A stretch of 64,000 nucleotides of DNA from Monarcha castaneiventris obscurior (lineage: Eukaryota; Chordata; Aves; Passeriformes; Monarchidae): assembly GCA_026261815.1 (NCBI GenBank), contig JAMPIT010000575.1, forward strand, positions 40,401,501 through 40,465,500, written 5' to 3'. The stretch's first letter is position 1. Each line of letters starts with the position of its first letter. The notes beneath the pieces are model-generated. The model had not been told where the DNA came from. It made no database searches and was given only the letters and a program-made list of their open reading frames with translations. Below, piece after piece: positions 1 to 13,253 of the stretch. The position numbers and the translations under genes are program-made.

Positions 1-3000
1 AATGTGAAAGTGAAAATTTTTACATCTGTAGTGAAAACTTCTGGTATTGTCAATTGTCAGAAATTCAACCCTTTCCAAATTAAACAATGGAGAATTTTCT
101 ATTCAAATGTACCATAAATAAAATTTAACCTGTTTTTCCACACATAGAGATGGGGTAGAATTTACACATAAGAAAGACTCAAATGTTTTAATTTGCATCA
201 GGGCATCATTCTGATAAAACTGTCACATCCTTTGTTAGCTCAAATTGCCCAGAGTCAACACGGATGATGCCAACAGTGTGATGCTACAGATAGCTGTATC
301 TCCATGCTCAGGATGGAGCCTGGTCTCTCTGTACCTATTTAGTTTGCAAGTATAGATGCAGCCTAAAAGCACAAGGATAAAGGTGAATTAGAGTACTCTA
401 CAGCATGGAAATAGGTGACAATATAAAAGGAAATAGAAATAAACTTCTGGGAGAAAGAAGGAACCCAACTGGTTTCAAGATGAGTTAGGTCTTTTATAAA
501 GGTCTTTTTTGTTAATGATTTTCTCGATGGCTGATACAGGATCAGTTCTGTTCATTTAAGTATCTAATTTCCCCTTCAGGCACCTGACAGAATTATCTTC
601 ACAACATTTGAAAGATCTATAATTTTGATAAACAGAGTAGTGAATACTACTAAAAACTTCTATATAGGAAATAAAAAGCCCTGAGCAATACAGGTTAAAG
701 CCTGAAGACTCTCATATTCACTGTTTAAAACTTCCTGAGGGACCCCAGCTGCAGTCCTATAACAGATACAAGATACAATGATACTGCACAGAGCTTATGT
801 TCTTGCTTTGTATGGATTTGTGGTAATTCATTGAGCCAACGGAGATCCAAAGCTCTCAGTTATTTGAAAGGAAAAGGACCATACAAATGCCTTTGCAATT
901 TTTTTCCTCCATATTTAGAATAATAAATTAATATTTTCTTTTCATTGAGAGGAAATAGTATGAAATTACATACTTTCGAATACAGCCTCAATGTCTTTAA
1001 TTAAAATCTTAAATTTATGAAGTGAAATCTTGTGATTCATTTCATAGCTAAAGCTGAGCTACTTGGGGTTTAGGTGAATCTGAAAACTAATAAATTGGCA
1101 GATTAGCTGTAAACTACTGAGGGTTATTTCCTGATTCTGCTAGATGATCCGTCTGGAGAGATCATGTGAAAGCTCAGCTAGAGCTGTCTCCAATTATTTT
1201 CTAAGGAATGAAATCACAATCCTGACATGCAGGAGTTTATTAAGCACTCCTCTGATCAATGACACCAGGCCCATGGGAAGGCAGATGTGCCATCCATATA
1301 ATGGACACATCCCCTCCTCACGTGCCGAGGGTAGCTCTGTCTGCCGCGCCACTTGATGGAAATGAAACACTTGTATTCATGAAGATGGCAACTCCCCTCT
1401 GGTAAAGTCTTCATGGAATAAGGCAGCTCCTTATTCCCAAGTGACACTCTGCTCTGTAACAAATCTAGGTTATTCCATAGGGAAGGGAGAGCCACAGCAG
1501 GATGTACAGTGTGAGAGAGTGTGCAGGAGAGCACCATTACAAGAGAAGGCTTCAGAAGTTCTACCCAACAAGTAAGAGTATTTCACCACTAAATCAAAAT
1601 TGCTCAGGGGAGAGGTCTTCACTGCTAGCTCACTGCAACACTCTTCTAATTTATTTGTTTTAAAGTCCTCTGCAAAGGCACTGGTCAGAGAGGTGAAAAT
1701 AGAAAGGACTTGTGGAAAAGTGAGAAGTCCGAAGGCCTGCTCTGGAAACAGTAATCTTGTTTCTGCTATTGTGGAAACCAGATATCTTTTCCCTTTTGAG
1801 CACAAGATTCTGGAGAAAGTTCTACATCCTGCAGGCAGCCATTCACGGTGGAGTCTCCCATTTCTCAGGAATGGAAAATGTTCACTGAAGGTTCTCTGAT
1901 TTGGAAGATAGTCTGTGTGGCTATTTCTAGCAATGAAGCAAATGCTATCACTTTCTTTACCTACAATTGACACAAGAGGGATGAATTTTCCTGATTTTCC
2001 TTCTGATTTATCTCTTGAGGGTTTTTCCACAGAGAGGCATTATCACAGAAATAGATCCTGGCTGAAATCCCAAAATCTCAACTATGAAGAACTGCCTGCA
2101 GTCATAATGCAGTCGCTCAGACTGAGGTTCTTAGCTTCAAATAAAAGCTCAAGTTTTGAATAAGACTACTTTGTAAAAATCCTTTTTTGGAATCAAAATA
2201 AGAACTGAACAGATATGTAGTGATTGGTTGAGTAGTCCTGACTGAGGCTCTGTTCCACAGAAGAATTAAAAAAACATAAATTTCAGTAGGCTTTTGGATT
2301 TTTTTTTTAAGATGGATCATGTGGAAATCCTTAAGGATGAATATTTCTGAAAAACAGATCTGTTTACAGTCACAAAGAGGTAAAACACACTGAGGGCTGG
2401 TAACTGATTCTTCTTTCTTTACTTTCTGGTGTCAAAATTCAGGATTCCCTCTCTGAACATTAGGTCAATGCAATTAGTGTAAATGCATGACCTGCCATTT
2501 TACAGCCATCCCAAAGACCTATGTACCGATCACATTTCTTTAAGGTGCGCTTAAAGTTTCTTTAAGCAGCACAGGGAAAGACAATGTTTCGTGGACATTG
2601 CACACAGCCTTATGAGAAATTGTTGTACTACATCTTTAATTCAAACAGGGAACATTAAAGAGACTATTAAAGATGTTGGCCTTTTTGCTTTTTTCAAGAA
2701 GTATGACCTTAGGTAGACACCTATAGGTTTAGTGTAATGACAAGATCTGAAGAAAAGAATATATCATCAGTGACCATAACAGGAAAAGCTAATGAACCTA
2801 TCAAACTTATCATTAGTTTTAGACACAGAGAATAAAGCATGACATTGGAGTGAACCACAGACTGTATTATATCACCAGAAATTATATGGTCCTCATCATA
2901 TCTGAATCAATAAAAAATGCTATTTGGTCTCCAAAACTTTCAGATAGTCATAATGTATCTTATTCCCAAATATATAATTTCTGTTGTTTTGCTGAACACT

Positions 3001-5253
3001 ATTCTCAGTGCCTAATATCAGTGGAAATGCAGTGAATTATTTCTGAATATGTGAGAAATACATTTTCTTCACATAAAAAATCCAAACTATTTCCCCTCCA
3101 TTTGTTGAAAACGATTTTTAAAAATATCAGAAAATATTCCATGTTTCTATTCAAGCAATATATAAACCACTCCTAGTGAATGCTATGAAGAGGAAATGAT
3201 ACCTGCATTTACAGAAAATGTAGAGTCTGCCAACCAACATTTTGTGTACATCTCAAATTATTTATCCTACTGCAATCTTTTCTGACAACAAGGTAATTGC
3301 TTCAATAATACAAAAACTAGAAAATAGCTTTTGCCACACAAATCTTAGTAGTACATAAAATAGAAAGCAGGATATAACTGTTGAATGGAAAATCATATTA
3401 TGAGCAATATATTTCTTCATAGTGCAATTCCTTCAGTATTGAATTTAAAAGATCATTTCTCTTATTCCTGAACATATTTTTTTAATTCTTTACAACCTAC
3501 AAAGTTCTAAACATATTTTAAACTTATTAGTAAAACTCCTTGTGGGTAAACACCACTTTGGAACACATCAGAATTACTTCTTTTCTTCAGATGTAAAAAA
3601 AAAAAAGAGATCAAAAAAGAGTAACAAACGACAAATGTCAGACATCAAAAAGGATGAAAAATTTCTATGAGCCATGTCAAAAATATGTGTAGGGCAACAG
3701 TGCTAGAGCAATGGCTGCAATATGATCAGAGAAAGAAGGGTAGCTAATGAGTCAACACTGATATTAGGTATCTTACATATTAGGTGGTTTGATCAGTGAG
3801 AAAAATATATCATTTTATCTCAGGCTGTTCTGCAAGGAAACTCCTTTTCTGTAACCCTGTAAAACAAGTCCCAAAAAACCCATTTTTCAGACAGCTCTTT
3901 GATGTGTGTCCCTATATTATAAAACCAGGACCTCTGCCTGCCCTTCAGGAGCAGATCAACACATTAGAAATGTAATGAGGAACATTAGGCCAAGGAAGAA
4001 ATCACAGGCTCTGTGACTATAGGGGAATGTGAATTCACATTTTTGCTGAGCAAGTGAACTGCACCAGAAAGGTGGAGAAATGCCCTATTGTGTGCTCCAC
4101 AGTATAACTACAACCATTGACTCTGCAGCTTGTTTTCAGGAAATTTTCAGTCATATTTAGGTAATTAACCAAAAGATACACAAGATTCCCTTGACTCATG
4201 TCCCAGTTTCAAACGAGAAAATTTTTGGAAACTTGTCACTCCCAGTGTACTGTAACAGGTGATACATGTGAGTAGTGGGGTGCTCAATAGCCTGTCATGG
4301 CAAACGTCTGGGGAAATTTATCCAACTTCACAACGACTGAAAGAAGCTGGGCGTCTATAAAGGGTTAGCTGATGAGAAAGTACAAAGGCAAACATGCCTG
4401 TGACAGGACTGTTGGGCAAGTGTGGTATATAAAGCATCCTACAGCCCTATGCCTCCAGTGAGCACCCTGGCCATAGCCCAGCATCACCAAAGGACACCCA
4501 GCCTGGCTGGACCACAGGAAGGGTCCTCTGTTCTGGATAATCAGGAGGTCAGGACTGCAGAGTGTCTTATGAACAGCATGGAGATAGAAACATGGACAGA
4601 GGGCCAAAGGCAACAACACAGATAATCAGAGGGACAAACCCTAGGTCTTGGTGCCATCATAAAAACGTGCACCCAGGCCTAAAACAGTAAATGCTTCCCA
4701 GCAGAGAGAAGGTGGGACATCCCAAATGCTGGTGCCTGTGACTTCAAGGACATAATAACATAGGCCTAAAAAAGCATTTCTCTACAGTTCTAGGTATCAC
4801 TTTCTACTTAGTATTGCCCCAGGGCAGGACTGACTGAGTACCCCAGCGAGGTATTGCTCATCCTGAGCTGACAGAATGGCACTAAGAAGTCACAAATAGA
4901 ACGAATGCTCTGTTTACTGCTGCTGTTAGGGCTATGAAAGGAGTGTGTGGAGGCAGGGGACATATATACAAATATTAAAGCTTTTTTAAGAAATCACAGA
5001 CAAGAGATTCTTTCACAGTTTGCTGCACCCATCATCAGTGATGAGATATTGATGTAGCTTGACACAAATAAAGAAATACAACAATAATAATCTCTTCATC
5101 TTGTTCAGTTTTTCATGTTCCCCCTAAGTGTCATACCTTCTTGTGAGTATTAAGGTAGAATAAAGGAAGTAAATGACAGTTTCAGATGGAGTGTTTTTGA
5201 TAAATACAAGCTGTTACAGTGGAGGTTTATTGTTTCAATTTTTCTTAATACAG
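1..5253 (+). other. CNTN5: CNTN5 intron, 3' part
   Basis: This is intronic sequence upstream of the first exon visible in the window, ending in a pyrimidine-rich tract and an acceptor AG at 5252-5253. I looked for the preceding FN3 domain 2 exon and found no FN3-like open segment, so that exon must lie upstream. The stretch is AT-rich with scattered short open frames on both strands. The longest runs to 186 codons on the minus strand (1470-2030) and has no recognisable domain. A TATA-like string sits near 4430, but nothing beside it can be assigned. I recognise no repeat family here. Confidence 0.75.
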
Positions 5254-5363
5254 AACCCACTGCTGCTCCCATCGATGTCAAAGCTACGAGTTTGTCTGTA
5301 TCAGAGATTCTTGTTGCGTGGAAACATATTAAAGAAAGTCTAGGAAGACCACAGGGATTCGAG
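5254..5363 (+). CDS. CNTN5: Contactin-5 exon, FN3 domain 3 first half
   Basis: This 110-bp internal exon encodes the N-terminal half of the third FN3 repeat of contactin-5. It starts in phase 1: the first two bases complete a Glu codon split with the upstream exon. The reading is [18 protein letters not shown], then LVAWKH and LGRPQGFE. The Pro-rich opening, the strand-A DV segment and the conserved Trp of strand B (VAWK) are standard FN3 landmarks. LGRPQGFE is the contactin-type C-strand entry. The acceptor is cag at 5251-5253 and the donor gtatga at 5364. It ends in phase 0 and reads directly into VDYWKD in the next exon, nearly 8 kb away. Other contactins share this domain structure; the CNTN5 assignment rests on the downstream exons. 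Confidence 0.88.
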
Positions 5364-5649
5364 GTATGAACACAGAATATCATAATGAGAAGTCTTGTTG
5401 CTTTTGAGAGTGTTGCATTCTGTTAACATGTGCAGTAGTGAAACTTCAATAGGAATTATGCTCATTTTAGCATACGTGCCACTAGCTGTGGAACAACAGT
5501 CACAGCTGTAGCACTGGAACATTTTTTATTTATTTGTGCTTGAAAACTGTTCAACACCAGCTCTTATAACATCTCTTTGTCACTTCAAAAAGAGCTGAAA
5601 GAACTGCAAGTGACCCAGCATGCATCATTCACAGGCTGGGGAAAATTAG

Positions 5650-5995
5650 GTATTGACTGTTTCCAGCTCTAAGCGACCAGTTCAAACTTGTTATTTACTG
5701 ACAGCAGTCAGCACAGAGAAAGGAGAGAGCCTCTGCATCCATACACTCTCATCCCGCAGTGGCCGAGGGACATCTGCTGGGCAGACCATAAAAACGGGAT
5801 GTCAGGAGGGGAAGCAGCAGCTGCACAGTCCATAAATAAAACTCTGCTTAGAGACAGCCCTTCCTGGCTTGGGAGAGTGAACCAGCCCTGGCAAGGGATC
5901 TCCTTGCACTTTTGGGTACAGTTTACAATCCAGACCTCCAGGAACAGATCAGATCTAGCAGTAAACCTATCCATTCTTTTGGGCCAGCCCAACCC
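5650..5995 (+). mobile_element. Possible LTR-like fragment in CNTN5 intron
   Basis: A locally GC-richer block stands out from its AT-rich surroundings. It has the spacing of an LTR promoter and polyadenylation unit: a TATA-like ATAAAAA at 5788-5794 and AATAAA at 5835-5840, about 45 bases apart, followed by a C/T-rich stretch. That arrangement resembles the U3-R-U5 layout of a compact retroviral LTR on the + strand. I cannot name the family, see no second copy and cannot fix the ends. It could equally be a chance combination of motifs. Confidence 0.3.
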
Positions 5996-7777
5996 ACCCT
6001 GACCTTGTGGATCAGGCTATGCTGATCCTCATGAAATAGTCCAGTTAAACCAAATTAACTGATTTTGGGATGCAGGTTATTTGTCCTGCTTTAGACCTTT
6101 AGACAGTGCTGACTCATTCCTGATTCTCTACAGTAACACTGAAAAGAGGGTAAACGTAGGTCTGAGGAAGACACAGATTGTGTGGGTGTCTAAAGATATC
6201 TTGTGCTGTACTAGCACAGGATGTCTCCCTGGCAGCATGTCTGGGCAAACCCAGGGGCTGGTGACCATTGCTGATAGCCTTAGGAAGGAAATGTAGGTGT
6301 CTGAGCAGCACCAGAGCCAACACATTCTCCAGCTCAGACACAGGCTGGGCAGCCATGACCAGGACAGAGCATTTACCCCATAGCTCAGATGCAGCCAGTT
6401 AAGTTTTTTCCTGTTTCTGTAGCCTGTTGATATATTTGATAGCAATATCTTTATTAATATCTAGCACAGTCCGAAGGGGCTCTGACTTTGGCATGTCCCC
6501 TCAGGTCTAGCATTTGTTCACATCTTTTTCCCTCCTACGTCTCCATGCTGAATTCTGCTAACCTTCTGTCAGCTTTCTTTCATTGTTCTTTTCTCCCATT
6601 TCTTCCTTACATTAAATATGTTTCTAGTCCTTTGCACATAGCTTGCTTCATGCAGTGAAAGTGATATTTGACCATTTTACCTTTAAACCTCCTATCTATA
6701 AAGAGAACAAAACTGTATCTGATAGAGATGATATTCATCTTGCAAATACTATTCCTCTCCATGTTGAAGTGTTCCACTTGTTACTAACCTGACTTCAATC
6801 TTGAGACCAGTCTTTTATCATCTGAAATAACTTACTTTCTGCACCCTGTCTTTTTTCTCTTCAGAAAGGTGGCTGGTTTGTTATTTTTTCTCAGATATCT
6901 TAACATCTTTTAAATTATACCTACTGTCTTCACTCTTATCCTCATTCCATTGATCAAAATGATTCTCAAAATATTCTGTTAACTTTGCAATACATATTTT
7001 AAAATAAAAAATAGATTTTCTTTCTAAAATTGAAATTTATTTCCCTAGAAACTTATTCTTTCATAATGTGAATGGATTTTGCATTTACCTGCTTGTCACA
7101 TAACACTTCCCTTAGCTCTACAGGTGTGTCCTAGCAATAGATGGCTGTTACAGGTAGGACAGTGGGCTTGCTTTGTGTCAGAGGTGGTCTTCTGCACCTG
7201 GAAAGTGCTCTGACCTTTGGAGTTTAGCATACTCTGATCCAAACAATAATACTTGGCGGCTCTGTGTCTCTCATGGATTTCTCAGGTACAAATTGGAAAA
7301 TGCCCATTGATACAGGAGAAATTATCAACAGTGAGCCTTATAAATAATTTTTATTTATAAAGATATATGTGCTGCACACCAGTTTTAAGATTTTATCATG
7401 AAGATTACTGAGTAAATACTTTAAACCAATGACCTGCAGTTGACATAATAAAAAAAATTATATTTAAAAATACTTCACTGCTCCCTTCTACCTCCTCCCA
7501 TGAAGGAATTAGAGGAGCCTTCTAAATAGTAGTACCATTTAAGATGCTCCTTTTATCTGGGGAGGTGAAGGCGTTTTTTTCTCCACACCCCACCCACCCC
7601 CATCCTGCCTGTCTGTCTTTGTTCATTTAGCCAGAATTCCTCTGCCCACTTTCTGACACACAATTCTTTCATGGAGTAGTTTTCTCTTTTCTGTCTTCAA
7701 AGGAATAACTACAATCTGAGTAGCATATATACAACATAAAAGTAAATGTTGCAGTTCTGCATTATTCAGCAGCAGAG

Positions 7778-7799
7778 AATACCATCTATGGATGGTATT
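7778..7799. repeat. Perfect hairpin, 9-bp stem
   Basis: AATACCATC at 7778-7786 is exactly complementary to GATGGTATT at 7791-7799 with a four-base loop. It lies in the intron, away from splice sites. Nothing else suggests a function. Confidence 0.6.
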
Positions 7800-8154
7800 G
7801 CTAGATCCTTCAGTTCCATTTTTGGGAAGGATTTAATCAAAGAGGAGGTAATGAATTATAGGATCAGTATAGTGAGTCAGTGCATTACAATATTCATTAA
7901 AGTACACTGAGTCCACACTATCAGCCCAATTTTCCTAACATGCTGAAAGTTTGCCTTTAAAGCATCCCAACAGTGCAAAAAGGAAAGAAGTTTGTGTAGG
8001 AAGACATTGGGGCTAAAATCCACCCCCTCCAAGAAAAAACTCTGAAGCACAGAACAGCTTTACCTTTTCCATATGACTTACTTTCTTAAAAGTCTCTTTC
8101 ACTTGCTGTGAAGACTCCTTATTCCAAAACTGATTCTGAAAATTCATCATTTTT

Positions 8155-8236
8155 ACAGTGCAGTGAAAAACAAATCCTGTAGTACTCCTTTAATCCACAA
8201 ACAGCAAATAGAAAATGTAGAGAAATCCAGTAATTT
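8155..8236 (+). repeat. Left arm of 82-bp inverted duplication
   Basis: This 82-base segment recurs as its reverse complement at 9971-10052 with one mismatch (position 8202 against 10005, a transition). Similarity stops abruptly at both ends. The segment is AT-rich, carries no CR1 or SINE signature that I recognise, and sits within one intron. The two arms in one pre-mRNA could pair across a loop of about 1.7 kb. Confidence 0.9.
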
Positions 8237-9329
8237 GCATAAAAGGAAGAATGGATCAACTTTTTTTGGTTTTTTAATTATTTCCTAATGCAGAATTATT
8301 GTGGACCACAAGTAAAGAGTTGTCTTCAATTCAAACTGAATGCAAACCAATCTGACTAGCCACTCTGTTTTCATGTCTCAATTCATATTCTGCCTGCGGT
8401 TATCACAGCAGTGACAACCCCCTACACAGTCTTCACATTTCTTGCCTTTTGGCAACAACATTATAAAAGGGGCAGCTATTTTCTTAACACTTGAATGTTT
8501 GGGCTTTAATCAACAAAAGTGACAGAATATTTACTACATGTGGACAAGTTCGCAGTGACCCACTTTCACTCTGGCCCTGTTTGCACTTTGTACTAAGGAG
8601 TAATGAAAGGCAAAGGAACTTGTCCAATTTCACGTTGTCATCCTCAAAAGGCAGTGTTAACTGTTATGTCACATGAGTTTTATGCAAGGTTTGCTGCACT
8701 CATTTGCATCTTCCAAAGCACATATTATTCCTGACTTCAGTACAGGTTTGTCAGCTGTCTGCCCTGCATAAATATATGCCAGCTACAGTCTGATGAAGTA
8801 GAAGTAGCTCAAAAACTTTGTCAGAATTGTGGAAAAATGTAGTGTGCTGTTCATACTCATTGTTTGGAATCTATGAGCTGAAGGTTATAAATCTATTTGA
8901 GCATGAGGCAATATTTTGTCGTTCACTACTGGTAAGGAAGAAAAACAGAAAGAAAACTGACTGGAGGAAGAGGTATTTTAGGTTTCTTTTTTCTTTTCCA
9001 GAAAGACAAGGCTAATCCTTAGGTTTAAATGACAAAGCTCATGTCTTTTTCTCTGGAATTCCTCCAAGGGGTAGGAGTTTGGCTAATATAACGAAAATAT
9101 CAACTTGAAGCAAACAAATAAACAAAACCCAAAAATAACAAAAAAAAATTTTAAAAATGAAAAACAAGGAAATCGTGAATGCCATTTTCAGAGAAGATTA
9201 CTTGATGTAATAACTTGGTTTACTGTATTATGTCTTTTCAAAAAGAATTACTTAATATCTTGCTGTTTCTTAGCTGCACTTTGTCTGTTTTTATAATGGA
9301 ACAGATAATTAGATCTACGTGGTACTGGA

Positions 9330-9355
9330 TTTTATTTATTTATTTATTTTTATTT
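9330..9355 (+). repeat. TTTA microsatellite
   Basis: A short tetranucleotide array of TTTA units with slight interruption near its 3' end. It is simple sequence in the intron with no evident role. Confidence 0.85.
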
Positions 9356-9970
9356 GGTGAAGCACACGTTGAGGTAATTTAAAAACAGCATATGGATATT
9401 TTAACAACAGCTTGGAAAAGCGAGACAGAAGAAAAAGAACTCGTGGTTCTCTCGCCTGCATACCAATTTACCAGACCCACTTTTGGAATTAATGAATTTT
9501 CCCAAACACAAAATTAACAAATGGATGGGTTTATATATGAGACAATTTCACCTACGTAGTTACTCTTATTCTGATTCAAACCCCTCCAAAGTCCTAAAGA
9601 CTCAAATCAGGAGTTTATAGCAGAGCAGTACTACTGCTTCTCATGCCCTCAAATTATGGATCACACCCCAGATCTTTCATGAGGGTTTCAAGAGTGCAAT
9701 ATTCTTCGCAATGTCCATATCATTAGTTGATTTTTATGATTATCAATGAGTCATGAACTGTTCTGGGGTTTTATTACCTAAAATCACAAAACTTAGATAA
9801 TTATTAATTTTTCATAAAAAAATGCAACTAGGTATTTGACTGTGGTCCTCAAAGTTGAGGTACAATATCAGTTTTCATCCCATGGGTCTGCGGGACCATG
9901 TGGACAGAGTATCTAAGGAAAGAGGTAGAGAATGCAAGTTGCTCCCGAACACAGGATTACTGCACAGTAA

Positions 9971-10052
9971 AAATTACTGGATTTCTCTACATTTTCTATT
10001 TGCTATTTGTGGATTAAAGGAGTACTACAGGATTTGTTTTTCACTGCACTGT
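9971..10052 (-). repeat. Right arm of 82-bp inverted duplication
   Basis: Reverse-complement partner of 8155-8236, matching at 81 of 82 positions. The flanks of the two arms share no further similarity that I can see. No intact open frame shared by both arms suggests that a protein-coding unit was copied. Confidence 0.9.
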
Positions 10053-13000
10053 TTTGTTTCTTCTTTTAAATCAGCAATTTTTTAGGTGAAATGGAAGGAA
10101 CTGAGGTTGATTGCCCTTTTTGCAGGAACCTCTCATCTTGTTCTGCAGAACAGTCACACAAATGTCTTGAAATTAAACAAAAAGCACCTCTTGTGTCCTA
10201 AGAGCTCCTTTATACCATTGCATCAATATTAACATGGCTTCCATTTGCCAGTTCAAGGAATTTACAGGTTTTCTGATAATGCTAATTAAAATACTTTTTA
10301 TGAAATCTGAATTACAGTGTAGATTTTATCAGGGCTAGCAGCAGTTCTTTCAGCTCACCACTCTTTCTGTACTATACTTTCTATACTTTGAGATCTCTTC
10401 AAGTCTATTTCCAATTATATCAGTGCTGTTGAGGCTGATAAGTGCTTGAAGAGCCCAGGAAAGTTTGTGTGTTTTGTCTGGTTTGATTCATTCTACTTAA
10501 TTTAGGCTCTTACTTGATATGTTTTATTTGTAGCTTTAATTTTCTGTGGTCAACAGAAAGAATATCCAGCCAATAACTCTGACTTTACTGCATTTAGTGA
10601 AGAGGACCTGCAATTAGATCAGATTAAGTTATGGAAAGGAATGTATAACCTAGAAACCAACTTAGGAAAAAGAGTAGTATCATTTAAGATACTTTTTAAC
10701 CTAAACCTTCAAGGAGGTGGTACGTAACTATCAGAGCTAGAAAGATTTTATACAGAAATAATTTTTTTACCAAGATTTGCTTCTAACTGTCTCTTAAACT
10801 ATGATCAGAGCAAAGCAGGCTGCTCCTCTCCAGTTCAAAGGGATGGGTCTCTGTGAATCAGACACCAAAGCTTACTATTCTGTGGCTAAAAACAATGGAA
10901 AAATATAAAACCTCACAAACAGGAATGCATTAAACAGAAAAAATGCTTTCTTCCCCTTTTTTTCTTTCATTTTTCAAATATGGGCTAGGTTTTTGTGATT
11001 TATACTTCATGCTATTATCAATATACAAAATTATCACTAATGAAAACCATTTTTGTGTTATAGATCTCTTCTGCGAACTATAAATTAAGGTTACAGAAAA
11101 TAAGATTTAAAAAAGAACCAATAAAGGCAGAGAAGTGTAAATAAACAAACTCTTTTAAGATATATGTCCTGCACTTTTAAACATCAGAAGCTTCTTCAGT
11201 TCAGTTCAAATCAATGTAAATTCCCAAGCCACCTACCTCAGTCAACAATCATTGGAAATCTCTTTTTTTCATAGCCATTTCTTCTTTTAGTTCCTTTGGT
11301 CATCAGCAAATGGATACATATGTTACCACAAAAAAAAAAATTGAGACCAAAGTTAATTTATGATCATTTCATCAACATGAGACATGGTGTGTCCTGCGAA
11401 TAAACACAGCTACTTATAATTTTGCTCCTGGCTCTCTGGAAAAAGGAGAAAATCTTCAGTTGCATTTCCACCCCTGCTACTGTTCATCTGTGTAAGCTTA
11501 GTCAAGTCACTTTTCCTTTCTGACCATTTGCTTGTTGGATCCTCAGCAGACTGCACTATCTGGATGACAGGGTCTCCAGGACACAGTCCCTCTCACTGCC
11601 TGTTCATACAGTTCTCAGTATTGCACAGTTCTCACCATTGTAGCATAAAATTTGTTAAGATACATCACAAGTAAGATGAAAGGAATCTGACTGCCCAAGA
11701 CACACTAAGCCTTGGAGATTCAATAGTAGGATGTGAATAAATGGTTATTGATTCCTTTTTCTTTTCAAGAAAAGAAAACAGATTCTGAATAGGCGTTATT
11801 TCAGGTATCAGTAGCTCTGGTCAAGTATTCATCCAGCAAAATACCTCAGTGAATCACACTTATTTCAGAACAAGTGGTCACTGCTGCTAGATTTGTGAAC
11901 TGAGCTTTAATTCATCTCAAAATTAAAGCAACAGCATTTTAACATGATATAATGCAGGCATACACACACAAAAAAGACATTTACTTGAATTTTACAGTTG
12001 AAAGAGTGGACTGTGAGCTGACACAAACTGATATATCCTCAATCAAAGTTAACAGAGGCAGTTTTCTCAAGTGAAGGTAGGACCTCAAATGTATATTTTT
12101 GCAACCAGATTTTTTCAGATTTTTTTATGGCATTCCTAGTGCAATTATAAAAGGTCAGTATTGTGCTCCTTGGTCTTATTTTCCTGTGAACCCCTTGGTT
12201 TTTTTGGTCCTCCATTTCCTGGGAGATATTCTCAAGAGTTCTGTATTGTCTGTGACCTTTTATCTCAGAAGAAAAGTTATCCAGATACAATGTAAATAAC
12301 TTATTAAGAAATAACCAGCTTCACACAAAAGGTCAAAATTTAGAAGAAATGCATGCAGGTCTTAGCATGAATAACAGTAAGCTGAATATAGGACTTTGAA
12401 TGGCATGTTAGTGACATCTCCTGTTCGGGAAAATAGGGCCCCATGAGAAATACCTCGCTTGTCCATCTCACCCAGATATACTCAAAACAAACACTACTGC
12501 TTTTCTCCACTTACACCCTGCAAATACCTGGTCCCTGAGAAAAGAGACTGGCCAAATTCTCAGCTCAGCTTTATAACTTCTTTGAGATCACGATACATTT
12601 AGTGAAGGCACCAGGGAATAAGAATTAAGAATGACCAAGATCATTTAAGGGTTCATTTTATGTCTGAAAAGGAAGGGCATAAACATCCTAAAAGTTAATT
12701 TACCAGAAACCTGATTATATCCAAGAACTGAAACTGAATCCACTTCCTTCTTTTTCTTCTGTTGAGATTTTTCAGATGATTGAAATATTTCTGTCATTGT
12801 TCTGTCATTGCCTACTCATTGGACTGATAAGAAATCTCTTGACTTTGAGTTGCACCAGGCCAGGAAGAGAATATCGCTCACAACACGTCTCAACTGATGT
12901 GGTCAGAGTTTTCCAGAGTGAAGGTAGACATTCTGGTGACCTACCAGGTGATGAGCTCTCCCTGTCAAAGTTCACCCTCTGCTATTCTGCCTTATAGCAA

Positions 13001-13253
13001 CCTCTTCTGCCAGTACACAGCTATTCCATGTACTTTGGGTCACACCATGATTGTCCGAGCCTTGCGATTTTGGAGAAGTGAGCACAGCATAGCTTGAGAT
13101 CAAGCTGCAAATCCCATATGGTTTAGGGGCCTGATGACCACAAAAAGGCAAAAATGGCAAAATTACCCTTCACAGGATAACAAGTAGAAGCATCTGGAAT
13201 CGTGAGCTTGCCAGGTGCCTATATTAATCCTTCATTTGGTTCCTTGTTGGCAG

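Larger units (their letters stand above)
5364..13253 (+). other. CNTN5: CNTN5 intron dividing FN3 domain 3 (7.9 kb)
   Basis: This long intron runs between the two exons of FN3 domain 3, with donor gtatga and acceptor ttggcag. It contains a possible LTR-like unit (about 5650-5990), a perfect 9-bp hairpin (7778-7799), an 82-bp inverted duplication (8155-8236 and 9971-10052) and a TTTA microsatellite (9330-9355). The rest is AT-rich sequence without a recognised repeat or exon. Open frames in this interval, such as 9855-10085 and 12776-13097, lack FN3, Ig or other domain signatures and I treat them as chance. Confidence 0.8.

Noticed and set aside
4422..4625. TATA-like sequence and open frame suggesting a small gene or LTR
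   Set aside because: No poly(A) signal at suitable spacing, no LTR ends and no recognisable protein. Left as intron.
12776..13097. Possible additional CNTN5 exon just before the FN3 domain 3 second-half exon
   Set aside because: The phases of exons 5254-5363 and 13254-13440 join directly to complete one FN3 domain, so no exon is missing between them.
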